From Pelagimonas phthalicica (GTDB lineage: Bacteria; Pseudomonadota; Alphaproteobacteria; Rhodobacterales; Rhodobacteraceae), in assembly GCF_004364805.1 (NCBI RefSeq), contig NZ_SOAP01000001.1, forward strand, positions 1,426,001 through 1,490,000: a stretch of 64,000 nucleotides of DNA, read 5' to 3'. Under the pieces are notes generated by a model. The model made no database searches. It was not told the origin of the DNA and saw nothing but the letters and a program-made list of their open reading frames with translations. Numbering within the stretch: the stretch's first letter is position 1; each line of letters starts with the position of its first letter. The position numbers were made by a program, and so were the translations under genes. Below are positions 1-8,236 of the stretch, in pieces.

Positions 1-399
1 GTCATTGAGCGGCGTGATCAGGGTGTCGGCCAGCGAATGGGCAACTTGCGCCAGCCGGGTATGAGAGCCCGGGCAATCGATCACGATGAAATCCGATTGA
101 GATTCCAACTCGGCCACCGCCTGGCTGAGGCGCGTATCATAGGCCTTTTCGCCGTCAGCCGCGTTTTGCGCCTCGGTCGCCGGGAGATCGACATAGATCG
201 GTGTGGGCAGATCAAGGCCCTGGGCATCCAGATATTTGCGGCGGTTTTCGAGGTAGCGCGCCATGGTCTTTTGGCGCAGGTCAAGATCCAACGCGCCAAC
301 GCGGTGCCCCATGCGCGACAGGGCCGTGGCCACATGCATGGAGACGGTGGATTTCCCCGCTCCGCCCTTTTCGTTTCCGACAACGATCGTATGTGCCAC
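1..399 (-). CDS. mipZ: Division-plane positioning ATPase MipZ (ParA/MinD family), partial
   Basis: Reading from a GTG at 399, the first residues are MAHTIVVGNEKGGAGKST, a deviant Walker A (KGGxGKST) of the ParA/MinD/MipZ family. It is followed by a DLDLRQKTMARYLENRR segment and a DCPGSHTRLAQ Walker B-like region, then LITPLND. The GNEKGGAGKST start and the DLDLRQ...ENRR block match the Caulobacter MipZ pattern more closely than generic ParA. MipZ dimerises with ATP and inhibits FtsZ polymerisation near the ParB-marked poles, so division occurs at mid-cell. The C-terminal half lies beyond the left edge; 133 codons are present. The GTG start is set by the family N terminus; there is no strong ribosome-binding site. 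Confidence 0.85.
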   Translation of the reverse strand, partial: MAHTIVVGNEKGGAGKSTVSMHVATALSRMGHRVGALDLDLRQKTMARYLENRRKYLDAQGLDLPTPIYVDLPATEAQNAADGEKAYDTRLSQAVAELESQSDFIVIDCPGSHTRLAQVAHSLADTLITPLND

Positions 400-554
400 G
401 CTGCGCCTCTTTGCTTGGGATTGGTCCAGATATGCCTGTAGAACGCTGCTTTGATCCTATATGTGGGGCTGCGTCAAGGAAAGACAGGTGAGATTTTTCG
501 CCAAGTCAGAGTGTCTGTCAGTCCACAATCCTGGCTTTGCCGGTAAGGGGGATA

Positions 555-620
555 AGGGGCGCTGCCCCTCTTGCCGCGAGGCGGCAATTCACCCCGGGAT
601 ATTTGAGGCCCAAAGAAACC
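555..620 (+). repeat. Rhodobacteraceae-type intergenic repeat motif, copy 1
   Basis: The 300-bp gap between mipZ and atpF holds a GC-rich stretch (ggggcgctgcccc, then gccgcgaggcggc) followed by ccccgggatatttgaggccc and aaagaaac. The core GG.TATTT..G.CC.AAGAA recurs on the other strand at 10439-10470. From memory, this type of motif is widely interspersed near gene ends in Rhodobacteraceae genomes. No gene is visible in the gap. Confidence 0.5.
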
Positions 621-642
621 TCAGGCCCGCGGGGGCGGCCAT

Positions 643-673
643 AAAAAAGGCCCGGCACCAAAAGGGCCAGGCC
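643..673 (-). terminator. Rho-independent terminator of the atp F0 operon
   Basis: On the minus strand an 8-bp stem (GGCCTGGC / GCCGGGCC, one wobble pair) with a 9-nt loop is followed directly by six T residues. It lies 25 nt past the atpF stop codon. Confidence 0.85.
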
Positions 674-697
674 ATTTTGTAGCGTGTTTAAAGCGGC

Positions 698-1258
698 TTA
701 GTGCAGCTTAGCACCAACCTCAGCGATTGCATCATCAATCAAGGTGCTTGCGGAGGCGGCGGTCATTTCGCCGGCCACAACATCCTGCGCGGCCAGTACG
801 GCGACGCGGGCTGCGCTGTCGCGCACCTCTTTGACGGCGCTGGCTTCGGCAGACGCAATCTGGGATTCAGCGGCTGCCAAACGGCGGGCGACCGAAGCCT
901 TCATGTCTTCTTTGGCCTGCTCAGCAGCCAGTTCGGCCTCTTGCTTGGCATGGGCAACAATGCGCTCTGCCTGCTCAGCAACTTCACGCGACTTGCGCTC
1001 GTAGCTGGCCAGCAGTGTCTGGGCTTCTTCACGCAGCTTGCGTGCTTCGTCCAGCTCGTCACGGATGCCTTCGGCGCGCTTGTCCAGCATGCCGCCCAGC
1101 ATTCCGGGCACTTTGAAATAGGCCAGAACACCCAGGAACAGCAGGAAGCCCAGCAAAACGACAAAGTCGGTATTGCCCAGCGACCAGAAAGGGCCGGAAG
1201 CGGCGAGAGCCGGGGTGGCGCTCAGGGCGAAAACGGCGGGAAGGATCAGCTTTTTCAT
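698..1258 (-). CDS. atpF: F0F1 ATP synthase subunit b
   Basis: This 186-aa protein is the peripheral-stalk subunit that holds F1 against the membrane sector. Residues 1-19 ([19 protein letters not shown]) look like a signal sequence. A membrane helix follows at about 29-47 ([17 protein letters not shown]), then a long Ala/Glu/Lys-rich coiled coil that would reach F1. It is the last gene of the F0 cluster, 3 nt after the paralogous b' gene, and is followed by a strong terminator. The b/b' pair is characteristic of photosynthetic bacteria and their relatives, where the two form a heterodimer. The cleavable-looking N terminus is the only unusual feature. Confidence 0.93.
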   Translation of the reverse strand: MKKLILPAVFALSATPALAASGPFWSLGNTDFVVLLGFLLFLGVLAYFKVPGMLGGMLDKRAEGIRDELDEARKLREEAQTLLASYERKSREVAEQAERIVAHAKQEAELAAEQAKEDMKASVARRLAAAESQIASAEASAVKEVRDSAARVAVLAAQDVVAGEMTAASASTLIDDAIAEVGAKLH

Positions 1259-1261
1259 GTC

Positions 1262-1813
1262 TTATCCTTTCATCCGTTCTGCCACAGCAGCGGCAACCTT
1301 GGCACCGTCGGCTTTGCCACCCAGCGCGGCCACGATGGCCTCGGCTGTGTCTTTGGCGACGGTTTCGACATTTTCCAGAGCCGAGGCGCGGATATCGGCG
1401 ATTGCCTTTTCCGACTCAGCAGCTTTGGCGGCGATTTCCGCGTCAGCTTTTTCCAGGGCCACGTCGAGCTCGGCCTTGATTTCGTCACGTGTTGCCTGCG
1501 CGATGTTCTGCGCTTCGGCACGTGCATCTGCCAGTGCTTTCTCATAAGCGGCTTCGGCTTCTTCAGCCTTGCGCTTCAGATCTTCGGCAGCGGCGATATC
1601 ATTGGTGATCGTCCCCTGACGTTCCGCCAGAACCGACGCGATGCGCGGCAGGGCGATGCGCGACAGGACAAGGAAAATCACCACCAGAGTGATCACCAGC
1701 CAGAAGACCTGGTTGCCGATCCAGTCACCGCAAAGCTGCGGCATGCCAACAGCAGAGCCATGCGAGTCAACGCAGGAACTGACGGCTTGGGCAGCGTGTG
1801 TATCAGACGCCAT
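1262..1813 (-). CDS. F0F1 ATP synthase subunit b'
   Basis: This 183-aa protein has a soluble N-terminal stretch of about 32 residues containing two Cys. One membrane helix lies at about 33-51 ([19 protein letters not shown]), followed by a charged Ala/Glu/Lys coiled coil. It is the second peripheral-stalk chain (b', sometimes atpX or atpG), paired with atpF immediately downstream. The gene follows atpE by about 90 nt. The coiled coil composition and the position between c and b subunit genes make the assignment firm. Confidence 0.92.
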   Translation of the reverse strand: MASDTHAAQAVSSCVDSHGSAVGMPQLCGDWIGNQVFWLVITLVVIFLVLSRIALPRIASVLAERQGTITNDIAAAEDLKRKAEEAEAAYEKALADARAEAQNIAQATRDEIKAELDVALEKADAEIAAKAAESEKAIADIRASALENVETVAKDTAEAIVAALGGKADGAKVAAAVAERMKG

Positions 1814-1902
1814 ATGTCTGTCCTCCGTCGGAACGTTGTCTTTCGATCGGGCGGGCCAGCGATATGCTGAACCGCCCGCGCGTAAGGATTATGTTCCGTG
1901 GA

Positions 1903-2127
1903 TTATACGGCGAACATCAGCAGCAGCGAAACGAGGAAGGCGAAGATGCCCAGCGCTTCCGCAAACGCGATGCCGATGAAGAGAGTAGCAGTTTGGCCAG
2001 CAGCGGCCGATGGGTTACGCAGAGCGCCTGCCAGGAAGTTGCCTGCAACGTTACCTACCCCGATTGCGGCTGCGCCGGAACCGATTGCTGCCAGGCCTGC
2101 GCCGATGTGTGCGAGATCGCCTTCCAT
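1903..2127 (-). CDS. atpE: F0F1 ATP synthase subunit c
   Basis: This 74-aa proteolipid forms the rotor ring. Two membrane helices are joined by the polar loop ALRNPSA (residues 35-41), which contacts the F1 foot. The second helix carries the proton-binding carboxylate Glu57 in [11 protein letters not shown]. Length and loop fit alphaproteobacterial c subunits. Flanking gaps of about 70-90 nt, including a GGGGT/ACCCC hairpin at 2173-2192 downstream of atpB, fit the usual need for high c-subunit expression. Confidence 0.95.
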   Translation of the reverse strand: MEGDLAHIGAGLAAIGSGAAAIGVGNVAGNFLAGALRNPSAAAGQTATLFIGIAFAEALGIFAFLVSLLLMFAV

Positions 2128-2198
2128 AGTCCTATCTCCTTACGATTGGAAGTTGAATGAGGGATGCCGTAGGGTGGGGTTCTACCCCGCCATTTGCA

Positions 2199-2957
2199 TT
2201 AGTGTGACGGGTGCAGTGCGTCTTTGAGATACACGCAAGTCAGAATGGTGAACACGTAGGCCTGGATAAAGGCCACGAGGATTTCCAAACCATACATCGC
2301 GGTGATGGCGACGATGGAAATCGGCGAAACCAGAGTGATCGCAGCAAAGCCCGCGAACACTTTGATAACCGCGTGGCCCGCCATAACGTTGCCAGCCAGA
2401 CGAATGCTGTGGCTGACGGGGCGGACAAAGTAAGAGATCAATTCGATCACGGCCAGGATCGGGCGCAGCGCAGCAGGGGCGCTGGAAACCCAGAACAGGC
2501 CAAGGAAGCCTGCGCCGTTTTTGACGAAACCAACCACGGTTACGGTGATGAACACGGCAAAAGCCAGGATCACGGTCACGGCAAAATGCGAGGTGGTGGT
2601 AAAGCTCATCGGGATCAAGCCAAGGAAGTTGGCGAAGACGATGAACATGAAGAGCGTCATGATATATGGGAAGAAGACCAGGCCGTCTTTGCCGGTCACA
2701 TCTTCGATCATCTTGTAGACAAAGCCATAGGCCAATTCGGCAATCGACTGGCTGCGGGTCGGGACAACTGCGCGGCGCGACGTGCCGATCACCATCAGAC
2801 CGATGACCGCCAGAACCGCCAGGAACAGCCACAGGGTCACGTTTGTGATGGTGAACATGCCAACTGCACCGTCGCCGAACAGCGGCTTGACGATGAACTG
2901 ATCCATCGGGTGGAATACCAGGCTGCTGCCTTCTGCTGCTGCGGTGTCAGACGCCAT
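2199..2957 (-). CDS. atpB: F0F1 ATP synthase subunit a
   Basis: This polytopic membrane protein provides the proton half-channels facing the c ring. The essential arginine is in [12 protein letters not shown], about residue 186 from the start used here. The FHPMDQF N-terminal motif and the C-terminal [18 protein letters not shown] helix are typical. The start is placed at 2957 because AAGGGG lies six bases before this ATG. The in-frame ATG at 2972 has no comparable ribosome-binding site and would only add MKGTK. With this start the gene overlaps the atpI stop by 11 nt, suggesting translational coupling. Confidence 0.93.
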   Translation of the reverse strand: MASDTAAAEGSSLVFHPMDQFIVKPLFGDGAVGMFTITNVTLWLFLAVLAVIGLMVIGTSRRAVVPTRSQSIAELAYGFVYKMIEDVTGKDGLVFFPYIMTLFMFIVFANFLGLIPMSFTTTSHFAVTVILAFAVFITVTVVGFVKNGAGFLGLFWVSSAPAALRPILAVIELISYFVRPVSHSIRLAGNVMAGHAVIKVFAGFAAITLVSPISIVAITAMYGLEILVAFIQAYVFTILTCVYLKDALHPSH

Positions 2958-3285
2958 CTTTGTCCCCTTCATCTGCCACTTGCGCGGCTTCTTGTGTCGC
3001 TTGGATCTCTTTGGCGGTGCGCATCATGACATTCACGCCGGCCGCCAGACCCAGTAATATGAACAGCACCATGAACAAAGGCGTCGTGCCCAGCAGCACA
3101 TCAAGCCCGTATCCGATGCCAAAGCCGATCCCGAGACCGGCCACCAATTCCGTCACCATCCGCCAGGCCTGATTGGCCATGGAATAGTGCTCCTCCTGGT
3201 GCTTCTTGCCGCCTTTGGGCCCTTTGGCCGCTTCGATCTTGGCTTCCAGCTCTTTCAGCTGCTGCTTTGGATCGGTTTCAGACAC
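2947..3285 (-). CDS. atpI: ATP synthase accessory protein I
   Basis: This 112-aa protein has a charged, Lys-rich N terminus (residues 1-35) followed by two membrane helices around 44-66 ([20 protein letters not shown]) and 71-92 ([19 protein letters not shown]). AtpI is an assembly factor or Mg-transport-like protein encoded first in atp operons. The start is a GTG. It is the first gene of the F0 cluster. F1 genes (atpHAGDC) are not adjacent, as is normal for Rhodobacteraceae, where F0 and F1 operons are separate. A weak promoter candidate (TTGACT at 3338-3343, ATACCA about 16 nt later) lies upstream. Confidence 0.9.
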   Translation of the reverse strand: MSETDPKQQLKELEAKIEAAKGPKGGKKHQEEHYSMANQAWRMVTELVAGLGIGFGIGYGLDVLLGTTPLFMVLFILLGLAAGVNVMMRTAKEIQATQEAAQVADEGDKDGV

Positions 3286-3503
3286 GCATTTCGCCCCGTT
3301 TGGAGTTCAGGGGGTTGGTATGCGCGCAGCGGCTCCGAGTCAACAGGTGGTTAAGCCGCGTAAGCCTATACGTAAATATTTGAAATAAAATGATTTTACA
3401 GGACGCGTCGGGCAATGGGAGATTCCGTCGCAGGCTGGCCACGGGTCAATCATGGCCAAAATGCATATTCAACCAAAACGTTGAGTTTCGCAGCCTGCTT
3501 TAT

Positions 3504-4214
3504 TCAGCACTGCACATCCGGTGCCACCGCCCCTTTGCGACCAAAGGCCAAACGCAGGTTTCGGCGCACAAGATTGTTCCAGATCAGGTTGGGCAACCCG
3601 CGCAGGAAATCAGACATCGAGCCTTTGCCGCCCTCACCCAAGACCGTCAGGCTGACCTTGGGAGGAACGGGTTTGAACCAGGCGCGCAGCGCGGCGGGTT
3701 TTCCAGCCTTCAACAACGCAATGGCGCGTCCGGTCACGGCGGGATTGTTCCAGTCGACAGCATAAACAACACAGCCATTGCGGTTGATGATAAAGACCGA
3801 ATTGGGATAGCCGCCATACGCCTGGTGAACACGCCCAGCAATATCATCCACCAAAACCCGGCGATTTTCGCCATCCGCAACAAGGGTCGCAGCACAGCTG
3901 GCCTTGTCACCTTGGGTCGAGTGGGCCGGGATTTTGCTACCGGGGTGCGCTTCGCGGACATAGAGAACGGCAAAGCTGACATCGGGATGCTGGAGGTCGA
4001 GCCGCGTCATCACCTCGCGTCGCCCCTGAAAGAGCGGGCAAGTTAGGCTGCCCATTTCCAGCACCAAAAAGTCGCCCTCAAAGTCCAAAAGCCGCGTCGC
4101 CCCACCAGTGGCCAGATCAATTTCGAAGTCCGGGGCTTTTGATCCCGGCTGGGGGCCGCGAAAATTGACCAGGTCATAATCGCTGGCATCAAAGCTGCTG
4201 TAATTATAGGCCAT
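3504..4214 (-). CDS. Deiodinase-like thioredoxin-fold redox protein
   Basis: This 236-aa cytoplasmic protein has a thioredoxin/peroxiredoxin-like core: PGSKAPDFEIDLATGG (about 23-38), then GSLTCPLFQGRR (about 55-66). The second motif lines up with the active-site GSCT(U/C)PPF of iodothyronine-deiodinase-like proteins, with Cys in place of selenocysteine. VLYVREAHPGSK, and a later GGYPNSVFIINRNGCVVY, also fit that family. The substrate in bacteria is unknown. It overlaps the upstream MarR gene by 11 nt with GGAGG ahead of its ATG, so the two are co-expressed and probably coupled. The C-terminal 50 residues are basic and not assigned. Confidence 0.65.
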   Translation of the reverse strand: MAYNYSSFDASDYDLVNFRGPQPGSKAPDFEIDLATGGATRLLDFEGDFLVLEMGSLTCPLFQGRREVMTRLDLQHPDVSFAVLYVREAHPGSKIPAHSTQGDKASCAATLVADGENRRVLVDDIAGRVHQAYGGYPNSVFIINRNGCVVYAVDWNNPAVTGRAIALLKAGKPAALRAWFKPVPPKVSLTVLGEGGKGSMSDFLRGLPNLIWNNLVRRNLRLAFGRKGAVAPDVQC

Positions 4215-4650
4215 GTTGTTCCTCCGTTAGGTTCGCGGCCATGCGTTTCATGACTGTCAGGGCTTGCTCGACATCTTCCGGGGCGATCCCTGCCAGTGTT
4301 TGCTTGATCAACCCTTGGGCAATGCGTGCCAGCTCTTCAAAGACCGCCTGCCCCATCGGGCTCAGGCTTAGCCGGACAGACCGGCGATCTTTGGTGTCGC
4401 GCAGGCGCAGCACCAGCCCCTTGCGCTCAAGCCGGTCCAGAGTTCTGGTGATCGTCGTTTTGTCGCGCATGCTGCGATCTGACAGCTCGGTTGCGGTCAG
4501 GTCAGGCACCGATTGCAGGATCAAAAGCACCGCCCATTCTTCGGCGCTGACATCCAGCCCTTCGGCCTCGAACCTTTGCACCAGCGAGCGTCGCAGTAGA
4601 AAGGACAAGTGATTCACCCAATAATGTGGATAGGAGTCGTGTTTCATCAT
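4204..4650 (-). CDS. MarR-family transcriptional regulator
   Basis: This winged-helix regulator of about 148 aa has a typical MarR dimer/DNA-binding layout: VLLILQSVPDLTATELSDRS (HTH), TITRTLDRLERKGLVLRL (recognition helix) and the wing DTKDRRSVRLSLSPMG. It precedes and overlaps the deiodinase-like gene, which it probably controls together with itself. The ATG at 4650 is chosen because it sits 7 nt after a good -10 element, so the message would be leaderless. Longer (4665) and shorter (4647) in-frame ATGs exist. A 15-bp palindrome immediately upstream is a likely autoregulatory operator. Confidence 0.85.
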   Translation of the reverse strand: MMKHDSYPHYWVNHLSFLLRRSLVQRFEAEGLDVSAEEWAVLLILQSVPDLTATELSDRSMRDKTTITRTLDRLERKGLVLRLRDTKDRRSVRLSLSPMGQAVFEELARIAQGLIKQTLAGIAPEDVEQALTVMKRMAANLTEEQHGL

Positions 4651-4651
4651 G

Positions 4652-4685
4652 ATTGCTATATGCAATAATTGTATTTAGCAGTCAA
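4652..4685 (-). promoter_or_regulatory. Promoter and palindromic operator of the MarR gene
   Basis: Minus-strand promoter with TTGACT (4685-4680), a 17-nt spacer and CATATA (4662-4657). The perfect inverted repeat ATTGC-TATAT-GCAAT (4652-4666) covers the -10 element. The A of the ATG at 4650 is exactly 7 nt past the -10, where transcription should begin. Confidence 0.65.
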
Positions 4686-4695
4686 TAGCGAAAAT

Positions 4696-5574
4696 TTAAC
4701 TGCGAAACGGCGCGCCTTCGGCCACCAACCAATCACGGAACTGCCGCACCGCGCGGCGACGCTCCGCACGGGGTTCAACAAGGATCTGATAGGTGCCGCC
4801 GGGGATCGATAGGTCAAACAGCCGAACAAGCGCCCCCTGCTCTACATAAAGCCGGGCGATGTCATCGGTGATCAACAGCGCCCCCTGCCCGGCCAACGCG
4901 GCAGGCAAAGCAAGATTTGCGCGCATGCGCCATTGCGGGCTAGCCAAATCAGAGACATCGACCCCGGCAGCCAAAAACCAATCCCGCCAGGGATCGCCAT
5001 GACGGTCCTGAAACCGGCGACGATCCAACAGCTCGACCGGTTTTTTAAGATCAGCAAAGGCATGTGGGCAGCCATAGACCGATAGCGGCGCATTGCTGAC
5101 CACCATGCTCGGCTGGTCCGGCACTGTCCGAACGATAGAGCGAATGGCGACATCCGCCTCGAACGCGCTGAGGTCAGCCAAGGATTGGGACGGCGTGATG
5201 CGTGGCTCAATCTCGGGAAAGGCATCCAGAAAGGCCCCCAATCGCGGCATAACAAAATGCGTGGCGAAAGTCGGTTCGCAACTGATGGTGACGACGCCAC
5301 TGGCACGGCCGGTCATGGCCTCGGTCGCCTCGGACAGGGCGTCAAACATCGGCGAGACTTGCGCGAGATAGGCCCGGCCTTCGCTGGTCAGGGTGACACC
5401 ACGCGCCGCTTCGCGGAATAATTGCACGCCCAATCGCTGTTCGAGCCCGCGCACATGGCGGCTGATTGAACTATGGGCAACACCCAGCTCCTGGGCCGCA
5501 GAAGAAAAGCTTTGATGACGGCCGGCAGCCTCAAACGCGCGGAGCGCGTTGAGCGGAGGGAGAACGCGTGACAT
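4696..5574 (-). CDS. LysR-family transcriptional regulator (GcvA-like)
   Basis: This 292-aa protein opens with the GcvA-subfamily signature LPPLNALRAFEAAGRHQSFSSAAQ. The HTH recognition segment is VAHSSISRHVRGLEQRLGVQLF and the C-terminal 200 residues form the periplasmic-binding-like effector domain. It is transcribed divergently from a DUF1127 gene. A perfect 17-bp inverted repeat lies only 9 nt upstream of its ATG, a natural site for autoregulation and control of the divergent gene. The ligand cannot be read from sequence. Confidence 0.88.
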   Translation of the reverse strand: MSRVLPPLNALRAFEAAGRHQSFSSAAQELGVAHSSISRHVRGLEQRLGVQLFREAARGVTLTSEGRAYLAQVSPMFDALSEATEAMTGRASGVVTISCEPTFATHFVMPRLGAFLDAFPEIEPRITPSQSLADLSAFEADVAIRSIVRTVPDQPSMVVSNAPLSVYGCPHAFADLKKPVELLDRRRFQDRHGDPWRDWFLAAGVDVSDLASPQWRMRANLALPAALAGQGALLITDDIARLYVEQGALVRLFDLSIPGGTYQILVEPRAERRRAVRQFRDWLVAEGAPFRS

Positions 5575-5582
5575 ACCTTATT

Positions 5583-5599
5583 TGTGCGCTTTTCGCACA
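5583..5599. promoter_or_regulatory. LysR-type (T-N11-A) operator candidate
   Basis: Perfect inverted repeat TGTGCG-CTTTT-CGCACA. Its inner part begins T and ends A with 11 bases between (5585-5597), the LysR-box pattern. It lies between the lysR start at 5574 and the divergent DUF1127 gene. Confidence 0.55.
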
Positions 5600-5679
5600 G
5601 CATTCGTCAAGCAACTGCGTTTGATTGCTCTTTCTTTTCGGGAAATACTGCCCCTACCCCAGAAATTGAGAGACACAAA

Positions 5680-5901
5680 ATGACACATGATCGCAGCCAC
5701 CCATTGCGGCGGCGCGGGATTTTTGCGCGCTTACTTACCCTATTGCACGCTCTGCGCCTGCCGCGCACCACCCCGACAACCACGGACATCATTGATGGCT
5801 TGCCAGAGGGTATGAGCGACCATCACCTGCGCGACATCGGTTTGGACCCGCAACAAATCTATCTATACAAGCATCGCCCGCACGATCCCCGAGGGTTTTG
5901 A
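5680..5901 (+). CDS. DUF1127-like small protein
   Basis: This 73-aa basic protein starts MTHDRSHPLRRRG. The central SDHHLRDIGLD segment matches the conserved DUF1127 core (LSDxxLRDIGL), found in many short alphaproteobacterial proteins linked to RNA regulation and stress adaptation. The start is moved downstream from 5584 because the upstream 32 codons overlap the regulatory palindrome and lack family similarity. It is divergent from, and probably regulated by, the adjacent LysR. Confidence 0.65.
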   Translation: MTHDRSHPLRRRGIFARLLTLLHALRLPRTTPTTTDIIDGLPEGMSDHHLRDIGLDPQQIYLYKHRPHDPRGF

Positions 5902-5932
5902 ATTCTGGAGCGATCCCTTATAAGGCTGCGCT

Positions 5933-6283
5933 ATGACAGCCACCCTCGACACCGTTTTTGCCGCCCTGGCCGATCCGACCCGGCGCGCAATCCTTTCGAT
6001 GCTTCTTGAGGATGATATGGCTGTGACCGATGTGGCCGACCCGTTTGAAATGTCACTGGCCGCGATCTCCAAACACCTGATGATCCTCGCCAATGCGGGC
6101 CTGATCAGTCAGGAAAAGCGCGGTCGGGTGAAATGGTGCAAGCTTGAACCCAACGCCCTGCGCGATGCCTCGGTCTGGATGCAGGGATTTGGTCAGTTTG
6201 AACCGATCAATCTGGATGCGTTTGAGCGATTTCTGGAACAGGAACTATCGGACCCCGCGCCGGATCAAGCCGAAACGGGCTGA
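5933..6283 (+). CDS. ArsR-family winged-helix regulator (SdpR-like)
   Basis: This 116-aa protein contains ALADPTRRAILSMLLEDDMAVTDVA and the recognition helix MSLAAISKHLMILANAGLISQEKRGR, the ArsR fold. The metal-binding Cys pairs of true arsenic or cadmium sensors are absent. The sequence belongs with the SdpR/YczG-like subgroup often paired with START/ATPase (AHSA1) domain genes, but no such partner is next to it here. AAGG lies nine bases before the ATG. The 3' end overlaps the convergent EamA gene by 19 nt. Confidence 0.85.
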   Translation: MTATLDTVFAALADPTRRAILSMLLEDDMAVTDVADPFEMSLAAISKHLMILANAGLISQEKRGRVKWCKLEPNALRDASVWMQGFGQFEPINLDAFERFLEQELSDPAPDQAETG

Positions 6284-7176
6284 GGCTCTTCGTCTTTTAG
6301 CAACAGGATCAGGGCAAACACGGTCAGGCCGACACCGGGCAAAACCATGGCCGTCGGCACAGATCGCCCCAAGGCCAATTCCCACAGGATTACCCAGCTT
6401 GGCACCAGATAGGTATAGGCCATGACCTTGGCACTGGGCAGACGCAGGGTTGCGTAACGCAAGGCCAGAAAGGTCAAACCGGTTGCGGCCAAAGCCGTAT
6501 AGGCAATGGTGATCCAAACGATCGCAGGTAGGGCAGCCCAATCTGTCGCCAACAAATCCCACCCCGCCCAGATCGACAGGATCAAAGCCCCGGCAATCAA
6601 GATACCGGTGACAAAGGCCATGGCAGGCTCACCGCGGCTGAGTTTGCGCAAGAGCGGCGTATACAAGGCATGGGCGGCGCAACCGCCCAGAAACAGCATC
6701 TCGCCAAAACCAACTTCAAACCGCCGTGCCAATTCAAAATCACCGCGGAAAATCACCCAAAGCGCGCCGAAAGCGCCGGTCACGATGGCCAAGGCCATGC
6801 GCCATGTCGTGATTTGACGCAAAAGAAAGTACCCAAACACCGCAGACATGGCCGGGGTGAAGGTGAAAACCGCCGCCATGCTGACGGGTTGCGCGGTCTT
6901 CAACCCCTCGAACATGGTCACGAAATAGATGGCAAAAAGACCGGCTAGGATCAGATAGCGCCACGGCGCGCGAAACGTCTCGCGCTGCATTCCGCCCGTC
7001 ATCCAGGCCAAAGCGCCAAGAACAAGGGCGACAAAGGCAAAGCGGATCGCATTCAAAACTTCAGGCTCGATAAACGGCCCGACCATTCCGCCCAGCGAAA
7101 AAGATCCGGCAACCAAAGCCGAAAAGCTGAGCATCGCGAGATGCCCGCGCCGCGCCTCTTGGGCCCCCATGCTCAC
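6265..7176 (-). CDS. EamA/DMT-superfamily transporter
   Basis: This 303-aa inner-membrane protein has about ten hydrophobic helices arranged as two EamA repeats (for example AMLSFSALVAGSFSLGGMVG near the N terminus and YTALAATGLTFLALRYATLR in the second half). Drug/metabolite transporters of this type export amino acids or small metabolites; the substrate cannot be predicted. The start used is GTG 7176, placed 7 nt after GAGGG; an ATG at 7170 is possible. It starts 10 nt after the stop of the LysR gene, so the two form an operon and the regulator may respond to the exported compound. Confidence 0.85.
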   Translation of the reverse strand: MSMGAQEARRGHLAMLSFSALVAGSFSLGGMVGPFIEPEVLNAIRFAFVALVLGALAWMTGGMQRETFRAPWRYLILAGLFAIYFVTMFEGLKTAQPVSMAAVFTFTPAMSAVFGYFLLRQITTWRMALAIVTGAFGALWVIFRGDFELARRFEVGFGEMLFLGGCAAHALYTPLLRKLSRGEPAMAFVTGILIAGALILSIWAGWDLLATDWAALPAIVWITIAYTALAATGLTFLALRYATLRLPSAKVMAYTYLVPSWVILWELALGRSVPTAMVLPGVGLTVFALILLLKDEEPQPVSA

Positions 7177-7186
7177 GTTATGGCCC

Positions 7187-8071
7187 TCACCCTTTCAGGC
7201 CTTCATTCACACTGTAATCTTTGAGGTGCTTGAGAAATGCCTGAACCTTGGCCGTGCGATGCAGATCGACATGCGTCACCAGCCAAAGCGAGGCGCTCCA
7301 ATCCTCTTCGGGCGGCATGACCTGAACCAGATCCGGATATTGCGCTGCCTCACCAACACGCAGAAAGCCCATTCCAGCCCCCGCCAGGATCGCATGCACC
7401 AAAGAGCGCCAGTCAGAGCCGCGGAACATGACATTATCAAAGGGCACATGTTTCAACAGCCAGACCTGAAAAGGGGCGCGACTGTCTTCGCTGTCATTGC
7501 CGACAAAACGATGATCTTTCAGGTCGGCAACCGATTTCGGCATCCCATGCTCGGCAAGGTAAGATTTGGAGCCATACAGCGCGATTGGCTGGCGCGCGAA
7601 AGGCTGTACGACATTGTCTGGCTCGGACGGAACCGACCCAGCGCGCAAAGCCACATGCGCCTCGCCATATTCCAGGCGAAACAGGCGTTCGCCGGTCAGA
7701 AAACGCACCACGACATCGGGGTATTTGCGCTGAAAACTGGCCAGGGCTGGCACCAAAAGCGGGGCCAGGGATGCAATGGAGGTCACCATAAGTTCGCCGG
7801 TCACATCATTGCCGCGCCCTTTGATCCGACCTTCGAGCTGCGAAAACTGATCATTGGTGGCTTGTGCCACCCGCAAAAGGTCATCGCCCGCCTCGGTGGC
7901 GGTGTATCCGCGCGTATGGCGTTGAAACAGTTTGACGCCAAGCCGGGACTCGAGCGAGTCGATATGACGAATGACCGTCGCATGGTGAACACCGAGCTCT
8001 TCGGCGGCTCCGCTGACCGTTCCCAAACGCGCGACATGAAAAGCTGTTCTGATCTCATCCCAGTTCTGCAT
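7187..8071 (-). CDS. LysR-family transcriptional regulator
   Basis: This 294-aa regulator starts MQNWDEIRTAFHVARLGTVS. The HTH includes LGVHHATVIRHIDSLESRLG, followed by an effector domain of normal length. The ATG at 8071 has AGGGG just upstream and gives the family-typical N terminus; the longer frame to 8179 adds an unlikely extension. It is co-transcribed with the downstream EamA exporter (10-nt gap). Confidence 0.87.
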   Translation of the reverse strand: MQNWDEIRTAFHVARLGTVSGAAEELGVHHATVIRHIDSLESRLGVKLFQRHTRGYTATEAGDDLLRVAQATNDQFSQLEGRIKGRGNDVTGELMVTSIASLAPLLVPALASFQRKYPDVVVRFLTGERLFRLEYGEAHVALRAGSVPSEPDNVVQPFARQPIALYGSKSYLAEHGMPKSVADLKDHRFVGNDSEDSRAPFQVWLLKHVPFDNVMFRGSDWRSLVHAILAGAGMGFLRVGEAAQYPDLVQVMPPEEDWSASLWLVTHVDLHRTAKVQAFLKHLKDYSVNEGLKG

Positions 8072-8154
8072 GATGCCCCTCTTGTTTTCGTTGGCGTTGC
8101 GTAAGGAATTTGGCCTTTCTCGCTCAATTACAAGAGGCACGGCACAGCTTACTG

Positions 8155-8193
8155 ACAAAAAAGAAACAGCAACCCGCAAGGGCTGCTGTTTCG
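8155..8193 (-). terminator. Rho-independent terminator after the small exported protein gene
   Basis: On the minus strand GAAACAGCA...TGCTGTTTC forms a perfect 9-bp stem extended by inner pairs, followed by a run of six T. It lies 44 nt beyond the stop of the gene at 8237-8455. Confidence 0.88.
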
Positions 8194-8236
8194 GAATTCA
8201 CAATCGTTCGACCAAAGAAGGCCGAGACGTCTGATA

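Noticed and set aside
3504-4214. Selenocysteine codon in the deiodinase-like gene
   Set aside because: The active-site position is a normal Cys codon in GSLTCPLF and there is no in-frame TGA.
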